Positions 17,945 to 29,339 of a stretch of DNA of 64,000 nt are shown in pieces; within the stretch, counting starts at the first letter, position 1; every line of letters begins with the position of its first letter. Made by a program: the position numbers and the translations under genes. The notes below the pieces were generated by a model. The model was not told where the DNA came from, ran no database searches, and saw only the letters and a program-made list of their open reading frames with translations. The stretch comes from Xanthomonas sp. 3793 (GTDB taxonomy: Bacteria; Pseudomonadota; Gammaproteobacteria; Xanthomonadales; Xanthomonadaceae), in the NCBI RefSeq assembly GCF_024806835.1, contig NZ_JANTYU010000004.1, forward strand, positions 62,001-126,000. Direction: 5' to 3'.

Positions 17945-19411
17945 TTACAGCTCGCCCAGGCCGGTCGCGCGGCCGTCTTCACCCACTTCCAGCAGACGCA
18001 GCGTGTTGGTGGCGCCGTGCATTTCCATGTGCTCGCCGCTGGTGAACACCACGCGGTCGCCCGGGCCCATGCGCTCGTTTTCCACCAGCAGGCGGATCGC
18101 CGCGCGGGCGGCTTCGCGCGGGGTCAGGCCACGACTGTCGAAGCTGATCGGGAACACGCCGCGCATCATCGCCATCTGACGACGCGCGCCATCGTGACGG
18201 GTGAAGGCGTAGATCGGCATGTTGGAGCGGAAGCGCGACAGGAAGCGCGGCGTGCCGCCGGATTCGGTCAACGCCACCACGCCGCCCAGACCGATGTGCT
18301 CGGACAGGAACATGGTCGCCATGGCGATCGCCTGGTCGGCGCGCTGCAGATTGCGTTGCGCCGCTTCGAAGTCGGTATCGAATTCGAACTGGTGCTCGGC
18401 GCCGAGACAGATGCGTGCCATCGCTTCCACCGCGCGGACCGGATAGGCACCGGCGGCAGTCTCGGCAGACAACATCACCGCATCGGTACCGTCGATGACC
18501 GCATTGGCCACGTCCAGCACTTCGGCGCGGGTCGGGATCGGGCTTTCGACCATCGACTGCAGCATCTGCGTGGCGGTGATCACCACCTTGTTCTGCGCCA
18601 GCGACTCGCGAATGATCTTCTTCTGCAGGCCCGGCAATTCGGCATCGCCGATTTCCACGCCCAGATCGCCGCGCGCCACCATCACCACGTCGGAGGCTTC
18701 GACGATTTCGACCAGGTTCTCGATCGCTTCGGTGCGCTCGATCTTGGACACCAGCTGCGCATCGCAGCCGTGCTGCTGGGCGATCTGACGCGCATCGTGC
18801 ATGTCCTGCGCATTGCGGCAGAACGATACCGCGATGAAGTCCACGCCGATCTTGGCGACGATGCCGATCAGCTCCTTGTCGCGCTCGGTCAGCGCGCCCA
18901 GCGACAGACCGCCGCCCTGCTTGTTCAAGCCCTTGCGGTCGGACAGCACGCCGTCATTGAGCACAGTGGTGACGATGCGCGCGCCCTGCACGTCGGTGAC
19001 CTGCAGCTGCACCAGGCCATCGTCGAGCAGCAGCACGTCGCCGGCCACCACGTCCTGCGGCAGGCCCAGGTAGCTCACGCCCACCTGGTGCTGGTCGCCG
19101 GCCGGCGCATTGGCATCGGCCACCAGGTCGAAGCGCTCGCCCATGGTCAGCTTGATCTTGCCCTCGGCAAAGCGTTCGATACGGATCTTCGGGCCCGGCA
19201 GGTCGGCCAGGATGCCCACTTCGGCACCGGCGCGCGCAGCGGCGGCGCGCACTTCGGCGGCGCGCTTGGCCTGGCCGGACGGGTCGCCGTGGCTGAAGTT
19301 GAGGCGCACCACGTTGACGCCCGCCTTGAACAAAGCGTCCAGCACACCGGGCGCGTCCGTTGCCGGTCCGAGGGTGGCGAGGATCTTGGTGCGGCGTTGA
19401 CGTTCTTTCAT
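17945..19411 (-). CDS. pyk: Pyruvate kinase
   Basis: 488-residue glycolytic enzyme converting phosphoenolpyruvate and ADP to pyruvate and ATP. Motifs include TKILATLGPATD at the N-terminus, RLNFSHGD, SKIERTEAIEN and VMVARGDLGVEIG. The start MKERQRRTK follows an AGGGAGG-like site; 30 upstream in-frame codons are rejected. The tandem order pyk, HAD phosphatase, pgk on the minus strand groups lower-glycolysis genes. Length is normal for type II bacterial Pyk. Confidence 0.96.
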   Translation of the reverse strand: MKERQRRTKILATLGPATDAPGVLDALFKAGVNVVRLNFSHGDPSGQAKRAAEVRAAAARAGAEVGILADLPGPKIRIERFAEGKIKLTMGERFDLVADANAPAGDQHQVGVSYLGLPQDVVAGDVLLLDDGLVQLQVTDVQGARIVTTVLNDGVLSDRKGLNKQGGGLSLGALTERDKELIGIVAKIGVDFIAVSFCRNAQDMHDARQIAQQHGCDAQLVSKIERTEAIENLVEIVEASDVVMVARGDLGVEIGDAELPGLQKKIIRESLAQNKVVITATQMLQSMVESPIPTRAEVLDVANAVIDGTDAVMLSAETAAGAYPVRAVEAMARICLGAEHQFEFDTDFEAAQRNLQRADQAIAMATMFLSEHIGLGGVVALTESGGTPRFLSRFRSNMPIYAFTRHDGARRQMAMMRGVFPISFDSRGLTPREAARAAIRLLVENERMGPGDRVVFTSGEHMEMHGATNTLRLLEVGEDGRATGLGEL

Positions 19412-19667
19412 GATGGCCTCCCTGTAAAAGCCGCGAAACTTAACACACACGTCACGTACCGAGGATGGCATTGCGGCATAGCCACCCTCGTATTCCGGCA
19501 TGTCTTACGGACAGTGCGGGACAGTACGTGCGTTGACGCACGCGTTGCAGCGGGCAACGCGATGCGGCCGCCACCCTAACCCGGTGGCAGTGAAGAGCAA
19601 TCTGTTGAACCACCTTGCGCAGCGCACCGGCGGCGACCAAGCGAGCGCCACGGTCGGTGCGCTGAGC

Positions 19668-20315
19668 TCACGTGTGGATCAGCTGCGTCAGTTGCGCAGG
19701 CGTATGCGCAATCGCGCCGGCGCCTGCAGCGCGCAGCTCGGCCTCGTCGCCGAAGCCCCACAACACACCGATGCTATGGATGCCGTGGTGATTGGCGCCA
19801 TCGATATCCATGCGCCGGTCGCCGATCATCACGCAGCCGGTCTTGTCGATCTCCAGACGACGCAATGCTTCGGCGATCAGGTCCGGCTTGAAGCGGCGTT
19901 CGCCATCTTCGCTGGCACCGATCACGTTCTCGAAGCAGGCACCGAACGGCAGGTGCTCGACGATGCGGCGTGCATAACGCTCGTTCTTGGAGGTGACCAC
20001 CGCCAGACGATGGCCGGCGCGCTGCAGGCCGGCGACCACCTCGCCGATGCCGTCGAACACGCTGAGCTCGGTCCAGCCCACCGCGTCGTAACGCTCGCGG
20101 TAGACGCCGAGCGCGCGTTGCACCAGCGCCGGGTCGTCGGGGAAGCACTCGGTGAAGCTGTCGCGCAGTGGTGGGCCGATCCAGGCGCGCAGGGTCTGCG
20201 GCGAAGGACGCGGCTGGCCCACCGTCTCGAAGGCGTGCGCGATGCTGGCGACGATGCCCGGTTCCGAATCGACCAGGGTGCCGTCCAGATCGAAGAACAG
20301 CGTGGCTGCACTCAC
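19668..20315 (-). CDS. HAD-family phosphatase, phosphoglycolate phosphatase-like
   Basis: 215-residue HAD hydrolase with motif [13 protein letters not shown], motif II VVTSKNE, the motif III lysine (RRFKPD) and motif [14 protein letters not shown]. The closest family is Gph/PGP (removal of phosphate from 2-phosphoglycolate and similar small phosphates). The GTG start overlaps the pgk stop as GTGA, so it is translationally coupled to pgk. Coupling to a glycolytic kinase suggests metabolite repair, for example of side-product phosphoglycolate or phospholactate, but this is inference. Confidence 0.88.
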   Translation of the reverse strand: MSAATLFFDLDGTLVDSEPGIVASIAHAFETVGQPRPSPQTLRAWIGPPLRDSFTECFPDDPALVQRALGVYRERYDAVGWTELSVFDGIGEVVAGLQRAGHRLAVVTSKNERYARRIVEHLPFGACFENVIGASEDGERRFKPDLIAEALRRLEIDKTGCVMIGDRRMDIDGANHHGIHSIGVLWGFGDEAELRAAGAGAIAHTPAQLTQLIHT

Positions 20316-21487
20316 TTGCCGCGCGCCTCGAGCGCCGCCACGGCAGGCAGGGTCTTGCCTTCCAGGAATTCCAGGAACGCGCCGCCGCCGGTGGAGATGT
20401 AGGTGACGTCCTTGGCGATGTCGTACTTGTCCACCGCGGCCAGGGTGTCGCCACCGCCGGCGATCGAGAACGCCTTGGAGCTGGCGATCGCACGCGCCAG
20501 GGTTTCGGTGCCGTGACTGAAGGGTTCGAACTCGAACACGCCGACCGGCCCGTTCCACACCACCGTGCCGGCCTTGGCGATCAGCTCGGCGTAGCGCTGC
20601 GCGGTCTGCGGGCCGATATCCAGGATCAGATCGTCCGCCTCGACGGCATCGAGCGACTTCACCGTGGCTTGCGCATCGGGCAGGAACTGCTTGGCAACGA
20701 CCACGTCGGTGGGCAGCGGGATCTCGGCGCCGCGCGTCTTGGCGTCGGCCACGATCTGGTTGGCGGTGGGAATCAGATCCGGCTCGTTCAAGGACTTGCC
20801 CACGTCATGACCGGCCGCGGCGATGAAGGTGTTGGCGATGCCGCCACCGACGATCAGCTGGTCGACCTTGTTGACCAGGTTGGACAGCAGCTCCAGCTTG
20901 GTGGACACCTTGCTGCCGGCCACGATCGCCAGCAGCGGCTTGGCCGGGTTGTCCAGTGCCTTGGCCAGCGCATCGAGTTCGGCCATCAGCAGCGGGCCGC
21001 CAGCGGCCACCGGCGCGAAGCGGATCACCCCATGGGTGGAGGCCTGCGCGCGATGCGCGGTGCCGAAAGCGTCCATGACGAACACATCGCACAGCGCGGC
21101 GTATTTGCGCGCCAGGGTCTCGTCGTCCTTGCCCTCGCCGACGTTCATGCGGCAGTTTTCCAGCAGCACCACCTGGCCCGGCGCCACCTCCACGCCGTCG
21201 ACCCAGTCGCGCACCAGTGGCACGTCCACGCCCAGCAGCGCGGTCAGGCGTGCGGCCACCGGCGCCAGCGAATCTTCTTCGCTCCAGCTGCCTTCCTTGG
21301 GGCGGCCCAGGTGCGAGGTGACCATCACCGCGGCACCCTTTTCCAGCGCCAGCTGGATGGTGGGCACCGAGGCGGTGATGCGCTGCTCGGAGGTGATCTG
21401 GCCGTTGTCGATCGGCACGTTGAGATCCTGGCGGATCAGCACGCGCTTGCCGGAGAGATCGAGGTCGGTCATACGGACGATGGACAT
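20312..21487 (-). CDS. pgk: Phosphoglycerate kinase
   Basis: 391-residue kinase interconverting 1,3-bisphosphoglycerate and 3-phosphoglycerate with ATP formation. It has the N-terminal substrate-binding [23 protein letters not shown], and the nucleotide-binding [11 protein letters not shown] near the C-terminus. The 3' end overlaps the HAD phosphatase start by 4 bp. A heptamer cluster lies about 20 bp upstream of the ATG, in the probable promoter or leader. Confidence 0.96.
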   Translation of the reverse strand: MSIVRMTDLDLSGKRVLIRQDLNVPIDNGQITSEQRITASVPTIQLALEKGAAVMVTSHLGRPKEGSWSEEDSLAPVAARLTALLGVDVPLVRDWVDGVEVAPGQVVLLENCRMNVGEGKDDETLARKYAALCDVFVMDAFGTAHRAQASTHGVIRFAPVAAGGPLLMAELDALAKALDNPAKPLLAIVAGSKVSTKLELLSNLVNKVDQLIVGGGIANTFIAAAGHDVGKSLNEPDLIPTANQIVADAKTRGAEIPLPTDVVVAKQFLPDAQATVKSLDAVEADDLILDIGPQTAQRYAELIAKAGTVVWNGPVGVFEFEPFSHGTETLARAIASSKAFSIAGGGDTLAAVDKYDIAKDVTYISTGGGAFLEFLEGKTLPAVAALEARGK

Positions 21488-21507
21488 GGGCTTGGCTCGC
21501 TAAGTCT

Positions 21508-21537
21508 GGGGATTAGGGAATCGGGATTGGGGATTGG
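21508..21537. repeat. Degenerate heptamer cluster upstream of pgk
   Basis: gggattagggaatcgggatt followed by ggggattgg, the same family as the arms at 1133 and 59326. No inverted partner was found in this interval. Confidence 0.75.
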
Positions 21538-21677
21538 TATACGGCGCCGCGCGTGCGTACACGCTCTGTGCGCGGAGCAATGGCGCTACTGCGCCAGCTT
21601 GAAGGGGCGCCGCCGTCCACCACCAGGCCGCCATTGCACGTGCGGCAGACGGGGACGGCAGTGGCTCGGAGACCACA

Positions 21678-21853
21678 GGCAATACGACTGCCTTGGCGGC
21701 GGGGATCGGGCAATCAGGGCCCGGAATCGGCCCGCCGTACCGCAACCGGGCGGTGCGCTGGGCGGGCGCCGCCGCAACGGCGGAGGGCGCGAACTCTGGT
21801 CGGTCGAACACGACGGGCAATGCGGCTGCCTCGGCGACGGGGGATACCCATTG
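21678..21853. repeat. Imperfect direct repeat, two units of about 35 bp
   Basis: Units at 21678-21712 and 21816-21853: ggcaatacgactgccttggc versus ggcaatgcggctgcctcggc, then gcgggga/gacgggggat. The start-to-start spacing is 138 bp. Origin unknown. Confidence 0.6.
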
Positions 21854-21924
21854 TCCGGCCTTCGCAGCAAAGCGGCAAACCCGCATCGCCTGCACACGGT
21901 TGGCAAGCACACGACATCGCAGCG

Positions 21925-23271
21925 TTAGCGCGGCCGCTCCGTACCGGAGTTGCGCAGCAGGCTGACCGCAAAACCGCCAACCAGCAGGGCGCCCCCGATC
22001 AGCAGGCCCCAGAGCAGCCACTGTCTCCAGTCGCGCGGGGTGGCGGCCGGTTGTAGCGCCGCATCGCCGGCAAGCGGCTGTGCCTGCACGGCCATGCTGG
22101 CCTGCACGGGCTGCCACTGCATCCCCCGCTGCTGCCGCAGTGCCTGCAGCATCGAGCCCAGTGGCGCCTCGCCACGGTGCACGCGCGCGCTGCCAGCGAC
22201 CAGCGCATACGGCGGCTGCCCCTGGGCAAGAAACATCAGCCGCTCCGGCTGATATCCCGCGCGCAGGGTCGGCACCGCAGTACTGCGGCCCTGAGCAGCC
22301 ACCAATCGCCATTGACGATCGCGCACCGGCGCAGACAACCCCTGCGGTGGCGAGGCGCCATTGCCCAGCCGATACGCCAACCATGGCCCGGCGCGACGCA
22401 GCCACGGCGCATCGTCGGCATCGCGGCTTTCCACGATCCATTCCACCGCCTCGGCCAGGCCGCCGCCGACATCCAGCTGCGTGATCGGAAAACGGCCGGG
22501 CACCACGTAGGTCACGCCGGTTTCGTGTGCAGTGCCCTGCAGGTCCAGCCAGGCCAGTTGGGCAGGAGCGACCACGCCATCCACTTCCGCATCGACCGCA
22601 TGCAACCGCGGCAAGGCGCCCGACGTCGGCACGATGCGCAGGTAGCGCGCGCCGTCGTCCAGCGCAATCCGGCGTTGCTGCAGCCGCTGCGCCTGGTTGT
22701 CCAGGGCCATCACCGTCGCCTCGGAGGCAAGCACACGCCAATCGCGCAGGTCGTCGCTCCCTTCCACACGCAACTGCGCCTGCACCGGCGTATTGCCCTC
22801 CCAATCCAGCCACAACGCACGCGGGCGCTCGCGCAGGGCGCTGGCGTCGAGCAACCAGCTGCCGCCGGCGCTGGAGGCTGCTGGCGCACCGGTCGCAAAG
22901 CGGCCTTCCAGCCGGCGCACCGCACCACTGGCATCGCGCTCGGCAATCAACTGCAGATCGCCGTTGGCCGGCGTGACTCCTTGAGGCAATGCGAACAACG
23001 GCAACCGCTGCCGACGCGATGCGGCCGGCACAGCAGCGGCCGGCAGCGGTGCGGTGGGCATTTCTTCGCCACGCGCATCGACCACCGTGACATCGCCCAG
23101 GCCCGCATCGACCGCGCTGCGATACACCGCCTCGCTCAAGGTCAGCTGGTAGAGGCCGGCGTCGGAACCGGCCACCTGCAGCGGCCATTGCTGCCGATAG
23201 TCCTGCCGCACATCGGCCGCCTGCGCCAGCAGCGGTACCAGCAGCACCCATCCCCAATGCTTCTTGCTCAT
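21925..23271 (-). CDS. DUF3999 family envelope protein
   Basis: 448 residues with an N-terminal signal peptide (VLLVPLLAQAADV, cut near residue 19), a long periplasmic beta-rich region (repeated RLEG, LRVEGSDDLRDW and similar, resembling discoidin or sugar-binding folds) and one C-terminal helix (WLLWGLLIGGALLVGGFAVSLL) with a short basic tail. The family is DUF3999, of unknown role, commonly paired with DUF2339. The start overlaps the end of the DUF2339 gene by 4 bp, so the two are coupled and probably form one envelope complex. Confidence 0.85.
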   Translation of the reverse strand: MSKKHWGWVLLVPLLAQAADVRQDYRQQWPLQVAGSDAGLYQLTLSEAVYRSAVDAGLGDVTVVDARGEEMPTAPLPAAAVPAASRRQRLPLFALPQGVTPANGDLQLIAERDASGAVRRLEGRFATGAPAASSAGGSWLLDASALRERPRALWLDWEGNTPVQAQLRVEGSDDLRDWRVLASEATVMALDNQAQRLQQRRIALDDGARYLRIVPTSGALPRLHAVDAEVDGVVAPAQLAWLDLQGTAHETGVTYVVPGRFPITQLDVGGGLAEAVEWIVESRDADDAPWLRRAGPWLAYRLGNGASPPQGLSAPVRDRQWRLVAAQGRSTAVPTLRAGYQPERLMFLAQGQPPYALVAGSARVHRGEAPLGSMLQALRQQRGMQWQPVQASMAVQAQPLAGDAALQPAATPRDWRQWLLWGLLIGGALLVGGFAVSLLRNSGTERPR

Positions 23272-26051
23272 GCCTGATCCTTTGCCGCGCCGTCGTCTTC
23301 GGCAACGCGTTCTTCAATCACCGGACGCGGCGGCGCCGGCGCCAGATAGCCGACCACCGTACACAACAGGCCGTAGGCCATGAACGAGCCGATGCCGAGC
23401 AGATTGCCCAGATGCTGGCGATCGACCAGCACCAGCTTGGCCAGCACCAGGCCCATCAGCAAGGCACCACCCAGCCACAGCCCGCGCTGCCCGCGACGCG
23501 AGCCGATCACCCAGCCCAGCACGCCCAGCACGCTCCACACGATGGTCAGGCTGGTCTGCGACACCGTCGCACCGACCAGCGCGGCATTCCACGGCACACC
23601 GCCCCAGTGATGCACGCTGTGCAAGGTGCTGCCGGTAATCAGCACCCAACCCAGTACCCCGAGCGCAGTGACGCGACGCGCTTGCAGGATCGCCGGCGCG
23701 TGTGTCGACCACGCCCAGCGCGCAATCAGCGCAAGCACCGCCAGCTGCGCCAGTTCGGCCGGATTGAGCAAGGGCACCCACGGCAGTGGCGCGGCGCTGA
23801 CCGGATCCAGCAATGCCAGCAGCCAACCGATCCCCAGCACCGCGAACACGCAGCTCAGCAGGCCGCTGCGTGCAGGATCGAAGCGCGCCCCTTGCGGCCA
23901 GGTCAGCCACGACCAGCGCAGCAATCCCACCGTTGCCACGGCGAGCCACGGCAGCCCCAGCAAGGCGCAGCGCCAGCCATTGGCAAGCGCAAAGGCATCG
24001 GCCAACCAGGCCATCCCCAACGACATCACCAACGGCCACAACAGCCACCAGATGAACTGCGCGACCACGGCGCCAGTGCCGGCCTGCGCGCGCAGGCACC
24101 ACAATGCCCGCGCGCCTGCCAGTGCAAACGCCAGCCAGGCCATGGCGCCCCAGTGCGCGAACGGCTGCGTATGCGCGTGGCTCTGCCACAGCGCCAGCGG
24201 CGCGGCCAGCGCCAGCCCGGCCATCACCGTCCAGACCAGTGCAGCTGCGGGGCGACGGCGATGCACCTCGGCCGCCAGCCACACACTGAGCGCGACAAAG
24301 CCCAGCAGCAGATCCGGCTCGCTGCGCAGATCGCCGGCAAAGCGCAGGATGTCGTGCACCCCGCACAGCGTCCACCAGCCCAGCCCCCACAGATACGCCA
24401 CCAGCGCGCTCCGCCGATGACCCGCATCGCGCAGGAACCAGGCACTGGCCCAGCCGGCGATGGCGATCAGCAGGCTGCTCATGCAGGTGGCATTGGCCAC
24501 CGCCACACTGTCGTAGCGCCACGCATCCACGCCGAAGGCCACGCCCACCGCCGCCAGCAGCTGCAATGCCACGCCGCTGACCTGCGGGATGCGTCGCTGC
24601 TGACGCAGGCCCAGCCACAACAACCCGACGCCTTCCAGCGCGAACACGCTGGCGGTGGCCCGCGCCGACAACGCCAACGGCACCGCCAACGTCGCAAACC
24701 CCACGGCCAGCATCGCGTGCGCCTGGCCCAGCAAGCGCGTGGAGGCACGCCGCAGCAACCAGCTCGCCAGGCCTGCATACAGCGCAGCCACGGCGAGAGC
24801 ACACAACGCCAAGGGCAGGCGATCGCCTTCCAGCAAACGCGCCTGCAACGCAAAGGCGACCAAGGGCGTGCCGAACAACAGGCTGCCATCGATGAGCTTG
24901 CCCGCACTGCCGTCGCCGCGCCGCGCATGCAGGACCGGAATCGCGACGTACATGGCGAAGAACAGCAACAGGAACGGCTCGGTGCTGGCGAATTTTGCAG
25001 GGGTGTACTGCAGCGCGCCCCACAGCGTGCCGATGCCGAAGGTAAAGGCGAACCCAAGCAGGTTGAGTATCCGCCACGGCCGCGTCCACGCAATCGCCAC
25101 GATGCCGGCGTTGAGCACGGCGTAATACGAAAACAGCCCGACATGATTGCCGCTGCCGGTGGACAGCCAGATCGGCGCGAGGAAGCCCGCCAACACACCC
25201 AGTACCGCCAGGGTGCGCGAGTCCTGCACCACCGCCAGCACGCACATGCCGGCAATCAGCACCACGCTGATGCCCAGCGCCAGACCGGCACCCAGCAAGC
25301 CATACAATTTGAAGGCCGCGAACACGGTCAGCAGCAAGCCGCCGATGGCGCCACCTTGCAACGCCAACGCAAACCCGGGCCGCTGCAACCGCTGCTTCCA
25401 GCCAAACACCAGACCAGCCAGTGCCAGCACGCTGATGCCGGCCAAGCGCAGCTCCACCGGCATGCGCATCCAGCCCTGATCGCTGGCGTACTTCAACAAC
25501 GACGCAACGCCGGCCAGCAACACCAACATGCCCACCTTGACCGGCACATTGCCTTCGGTGAACCAGCGTTTGACCGCGCCGATGGCGCGCGTGATCGGGT
25601 CCGGTTGCGATGGGGGCGCAGGCAGGTGCTGTGGTTGCGGTGGTGCTGCGTGCGGCTCCGACGGCAACGGGGCTTGCCAGCTGGACGCAGGCGGCACCTG
25701 TTGTGTCTGCCCGGCAACCGACGCTGCAGGCGTGTATGCAGGCAGTGTGGGCGGCAGCGATGTCCCGGGCGCAGACACCGCGGTGCGATCGGGCGTATTG
25801 GGTACATCGGTCGCCGCCGCGCTGGATGTGGACATGTCGGATGCGGAGCGGTCGCCCGGCTGCCCCCATGCGTCGGCCGGCGCAGAGACCGACCTATCGG
25901 CCGCAGGCGCACTGCCCGCCTGCCATTGCGCAAGCCGCTGTTCCAGCGCATCCACGCGCCGCCGCAGCCCGGCGATCCATACCAGCGCGATCACCACGCC
26001 CACCGGCACCGCAAGCAGCAACAGCGCCACCAGCACGATTATCGTTTCCAA
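23268..26051 (-). CDS. DUF2339 polytopic membrane protein
   Basis: 927-residue very hydrophobic protein. It has one N-terminal anchor (IIVLVALLLLAVPVGVVIALVW), a coiled-coil-like stretch (RRRVDALEQRLAQW), a Pro/Ala-rich linker to about residue 160, then more than 20 predicted membrane helices to the C-terminus. The family DUF2339 has no established function; the fold resembles large membrane acyl- or glycosyltransferase-like proteins only in helix number. Paired with the DUF3999 gene in a two-gene operon. Confidence 0.87.
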   Translation of the reverse strand: METIIVLVALLLLAVPVGVVIALVWIAGLRRRVDALEQRLAQWQAGSAPAADRSVSAPADAWGQPGDRSASDMSTSSAAATDVPNTPDRTAVSAPGTSLPPTLPAYTPAASVAGQTQQVPPASSWQAPLPSEPHAAPPQPQHLPAPPSQPDPITRAIGAVKRWFTEGNVPVKVGMLVLLAGVASLLKYASDQGWMRMPVELRLAGISVLALAGLVFGWKQRLQRPGFALALQGGAIGGLLLTVFAAFKLYGLLGAGLALGISVVLIAGMCVLAVVQDSRTLAVLGVLAGFLAPIWLSTGSGNHVGLFSYYAVLNAGIVAIAWTRPWRILNLLGFAFTFGIGTLWGALQYTPAKFASTEPFLLLFFAMYVAIPVLHARRGDGSAGKLIDGSLLFGTPLVAFALQARLLEGDRLPLALCALAVAALYAGLASWLLRRASTRLLGQAHAMLAVGFATLAVPLALSARATASVFALEGVGLLWLGLRQQRRIPQVSGVALQLLAAVGVAFGVDAWRYDSVAVANATCMSSLLIAIAGWASAWFLRDAGHRRSALVAYLWGLGWWTLCGVHDILRFAGDLRSEPDLLLGFVALSVWLAAEVHRRRPAAALVWTVMAGLALAAPLALWQSHAHTQPFAHWGAMAWLAFALAGARALWCLRAQAGTGAVVAQFIWWLLWPLVMSLGMAWLADAFALANGWRCALLGLPWLAVATVGLLRWSWLTWPQGARFDPARSGLLSCVFAVLGIGWLLALLDPVSAAPLPWVPLLNPAELAQLAVLALIARWAWSTHAPAILQARRVTALGVLGWVLITGSTLHSVHHWGGVPWNAALVGATVSQTSLTIVWSVLGVLGWVIGSRRGQRGLWLGGALLMGLVLAKLVLVDRQHLGNLLGIGSFMAYGLLCTVVGYLAPAPPRPVIEERVAEDDGAAKDQA

Positions 26052-26320
26052 CGCCTATCCCCTCGCCGGCATCCGGCCGACTCTAGCGTCGACATGCTAC
26101 TCGCGTGCGGACAAAAGTCGGCATCGCTACGCCTGGGCACCCGACAAGACGCTGCGCCCGCGGCGACCTGGACGGAAAAACAGGCCGCTTGCACGCCGGA
26201 TGCGCAGTTGGCAGGCCAAACCGGCCGCATGAGATCGGGCAGACAACGCGCAGCGCAAGGCTCGCGGGTTTACGTCCATGCATCACCAGGCTCTCCACCG
26301 GTACGAGTACAGCGCGCATA
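26052..26320. other. Interval between DUF2339 promoter side and gap terminator
   Basis: About 270 bp with no gene or repeat seen. It should hold the promoter of the DUF2339-DUF3999 operon at its left end. Confidence 0.55.
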
Positions 26321-26345
26321 AAAAACCCCGGACAGACCGGGGTTT
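26321..26345 (-). terminator. Terminator of gap
   Basis: Plus-strand aaaaa, ccccgg, loop acaga, ccgggg, ttt, with extra A-T closing pairs. Read leftward it is a stem followed by a U-run. Confidence 0.9.
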
Positions 26346-26368
26346 CTATGCACGACGTCAGGCCTTAC

Positions 26369-27825
<1,457 letters not shown>

Positions 27826-28338
27826 ATGCGTCGCACTCTGTCCTCCTTGGTTCTGGCTCTGGCTGCCACCCCGGCGCTGGCCGGCGGCGTGATGCATTAC
27901 ACCGAAAAGGCGTCGCTGCCTGTGGACGGTGAAGCACGCGAAGTCGCCGCACTGTTCGACACCTGGAACGCCGCGCTGGCCACAGGCAACCCGCACAAGG
28001 TGGCCGATCTGTATGCGCCCGACGGCGTGCTGCTGCCGACCGTGTCCAACGAAGTACGCGCCTCGCGCCAGCAGATCGAAAAGTACTTCGAGATGTTCCT
28101 GACCAAAAAGCCCCAGGGCGTGGTCAATTACCGCACCGTGCGCGTGCTCGATGACGACAGCGCGGTGGATGCGGGCGTGTACACCTTCACGCTGACCGAC
28201 AAGGACGGCAAGAAGAGCGATGTGCAGGCGCGCTACACCTTCGTCTACGAAAAGCGCGACGGCAAGTGGCTGATCATCAACCACCACAGCTCGGCGATGC
28301 CGGAAGTGGATGCCCCGCAGGTCGCCAGGGCCAAGTAG
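27826..28338 (+). CDS. Secreted SgcJ/EcaC (SnoaL-like, DUF4440) family protein
   Basis: 170 residues. The signal peptide MRRTLSSLVLALAATPALAGG is cleaved near residue 20; the rest is one SnoaL/NTF2-like domain: LFDTWNAALATGNPHKVADLY, YAPDGVLLP, and the C-terminal DGKWLIINHHSSAMPE typical of SgcJ/EcaC and CaMKII-association-like domains. The fold usually forms a dimeric pocket for a small ligand; no enzymatic activity can be assigned. GGAGA precedes the ATG. Monocistronic in appearance. Confidence 0.85.
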   Translation: MRRTLSSLVLALAATPALAGGVMHYTEKASLPVDGEAREVAALFDTWNAALATGNPHKVADLYAPDGVLLPTVSNEVRASRQQIEKYFEMFLTKKPQGVVNYRTVRVLDDDSAVDAGVYTFTLTDKDGKKSDVQARYTFVYEKRDGKWLIINHHSSAMPEVDAPQVARAK

Positions 28339-28639
28339 TGCCGGCGCCCCGGAGTACGCCGCCCGCTGTCTGCGCCCTACCGCGTATCACCGTCGGCACG
28401 CCTCCCCCGCCGACGGTGGCGCAGCCCGCAACGCACTGCGCATCCGACCTGCGGCCTGCCTGCGACAAGCGCCATGGCGCGCCGCGCTGCTGCCATTGCG
28501 CAGCGATGCTGCCGCCGACCCATCACCCGCCGCATCGCGATGACCCGGATGGTTGTGGCCCCGGTTTGATCAGGATCAAGGCGGCGGCGGCGCAAACCCT
28601 CAAGACTTCGTCCATCCCCTGCACACAACGAGACCCTCT
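28339..28639. other. 301-bp interval before the first OmpW gene
   Basis: No gene or repeat recognised. It should contain the promoter of the OmpW gene at 28640. Confidence 0.5.
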
Positions 28640-29263
28640 ATGCGCATGCGCTCTCCCCTTCTGCTCGCCGGCCTGGCCGCCAGCCTTGCCAGCGTCCCCG
28701 CACTGGCTCAATCCAAAGGTGACTGGACCGTTGCCGTCGGCGCGCACCAGGTCGCTCCCAAATCCGACAATGGCCGCCTGGTCGGCGGCACGCTCGAAGC
28801 GGACGTGGGCAAGGACATCAAACCGACCTTTACGGCCGAATACTTCATCGCCGACAACCTGGGCATCGAAGTACTGGCAGCGCTGCCGTTCGAGCACGAC
28901 ATCGCCTTGCGCGGGCTGGGCCGCGTCGGCAGCACCAAACATCTGCCGCCGGTGATTTCGCTGCAATACCACTTCAACAGCCAGGGCAAGGTATCTCCGT
29001 TCGTCGGCGCCGGCATCAATTACACGCGGTTCTTCAGCACCGATACCCGCGGCGCACTGGCTGGCAGCGAGCTGGAACTGGACGATTCGTGGGGCCTGGC
29101 CCTGCATGCCGGGCTGGACTTCAAGCTCGGCGAGCGCGGCGCGTTGCGCGTCAACGCGCGCTGGATCGACATCGACAGCGAAGCCCGCCTCGACGGCACC
29201 CGCATCGGCACGGTCAATATCGACCCGCTGGTCTACGGCGCGGCATACGTGTATCGGTTCTGA
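28640..29263 (+). CDS. OmpW family outer-membrane protein, paralogue 1
   Basis: 207-residue eight-stranded beta-barrel: signal peptide to ALAQ (residue about 24), GDWTVAVGAHQVAPKSDNG, the family segment FTAEYFIADNLGIEVLAALPFEHD, LQYHF and SPFVGAGINYTRFF, and a C-terminal aromatic (AAYVYRF) for Bam recognition. OmpW barrels form narrow hydrophobic channels. A paralogue with about the same architecture follows 120 bp downstream, so this is a tandem duplication. Confidence 0.92.
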   Translation: MRMRSPLLLAGLAASLASVPALAQSKGDWTVAVGAHQVAPKSDNGRLVGGTLEADVGKDIKPTFTAEYFIADNLGIEVLAALPFEHDIALRGLGRVGSTKHLPPVISLQYHFNSQGKVSPFVGAGINYTRFFSTDTRGALAGSELELDDSWGLALHAGLDFKLGERGALRVNARWIDIDSEARLDGTRIGTVNIDPLVYGAAYVYRF

Positions 29264-29339
29264 GTCACAGCGGCAAGCGCGATGCATCTCTGGCACACTT
29301 GGCCTCCAGGGACGTGCATCCACCGCCGGAGTTGCGGAC

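Larger units (their letters stand above)
21488..21924. other. 437-bp interval between pgk and the DUF3999 gene, repeat-bearing
   Basis: It contains a degenerate heptamer cluster (21508-21537) and an imperfect direct repeat of about 35 bp at 21678-21712 and 21816-21853 (both begin ggcaat and contain gctgcc/actgcc). No coding gene is supported. Open frames that run from here into the DUF3999 gene on the minus strand are out of frame with it. Confidence 0.65.

Noticed and set aside
17519-19579. 686-residue plus-strand open frame over pyk
   Set aside because: Antisense to pyruvate kinase, no family motif and no ribosome-binding site.
21500-23317. 605-residue minus-strand open frame overlapping the DUF3999 gene
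   Set aside because: Different frame from the DUF3999 gene, Arg/Ala/Gly-rich, no recognised domain.
23412-26321. 969-residue plus-strand open frame
   Set aside because: Antisense to the DUF2339 gene, with long Gln/Arg/His runs and no domain.
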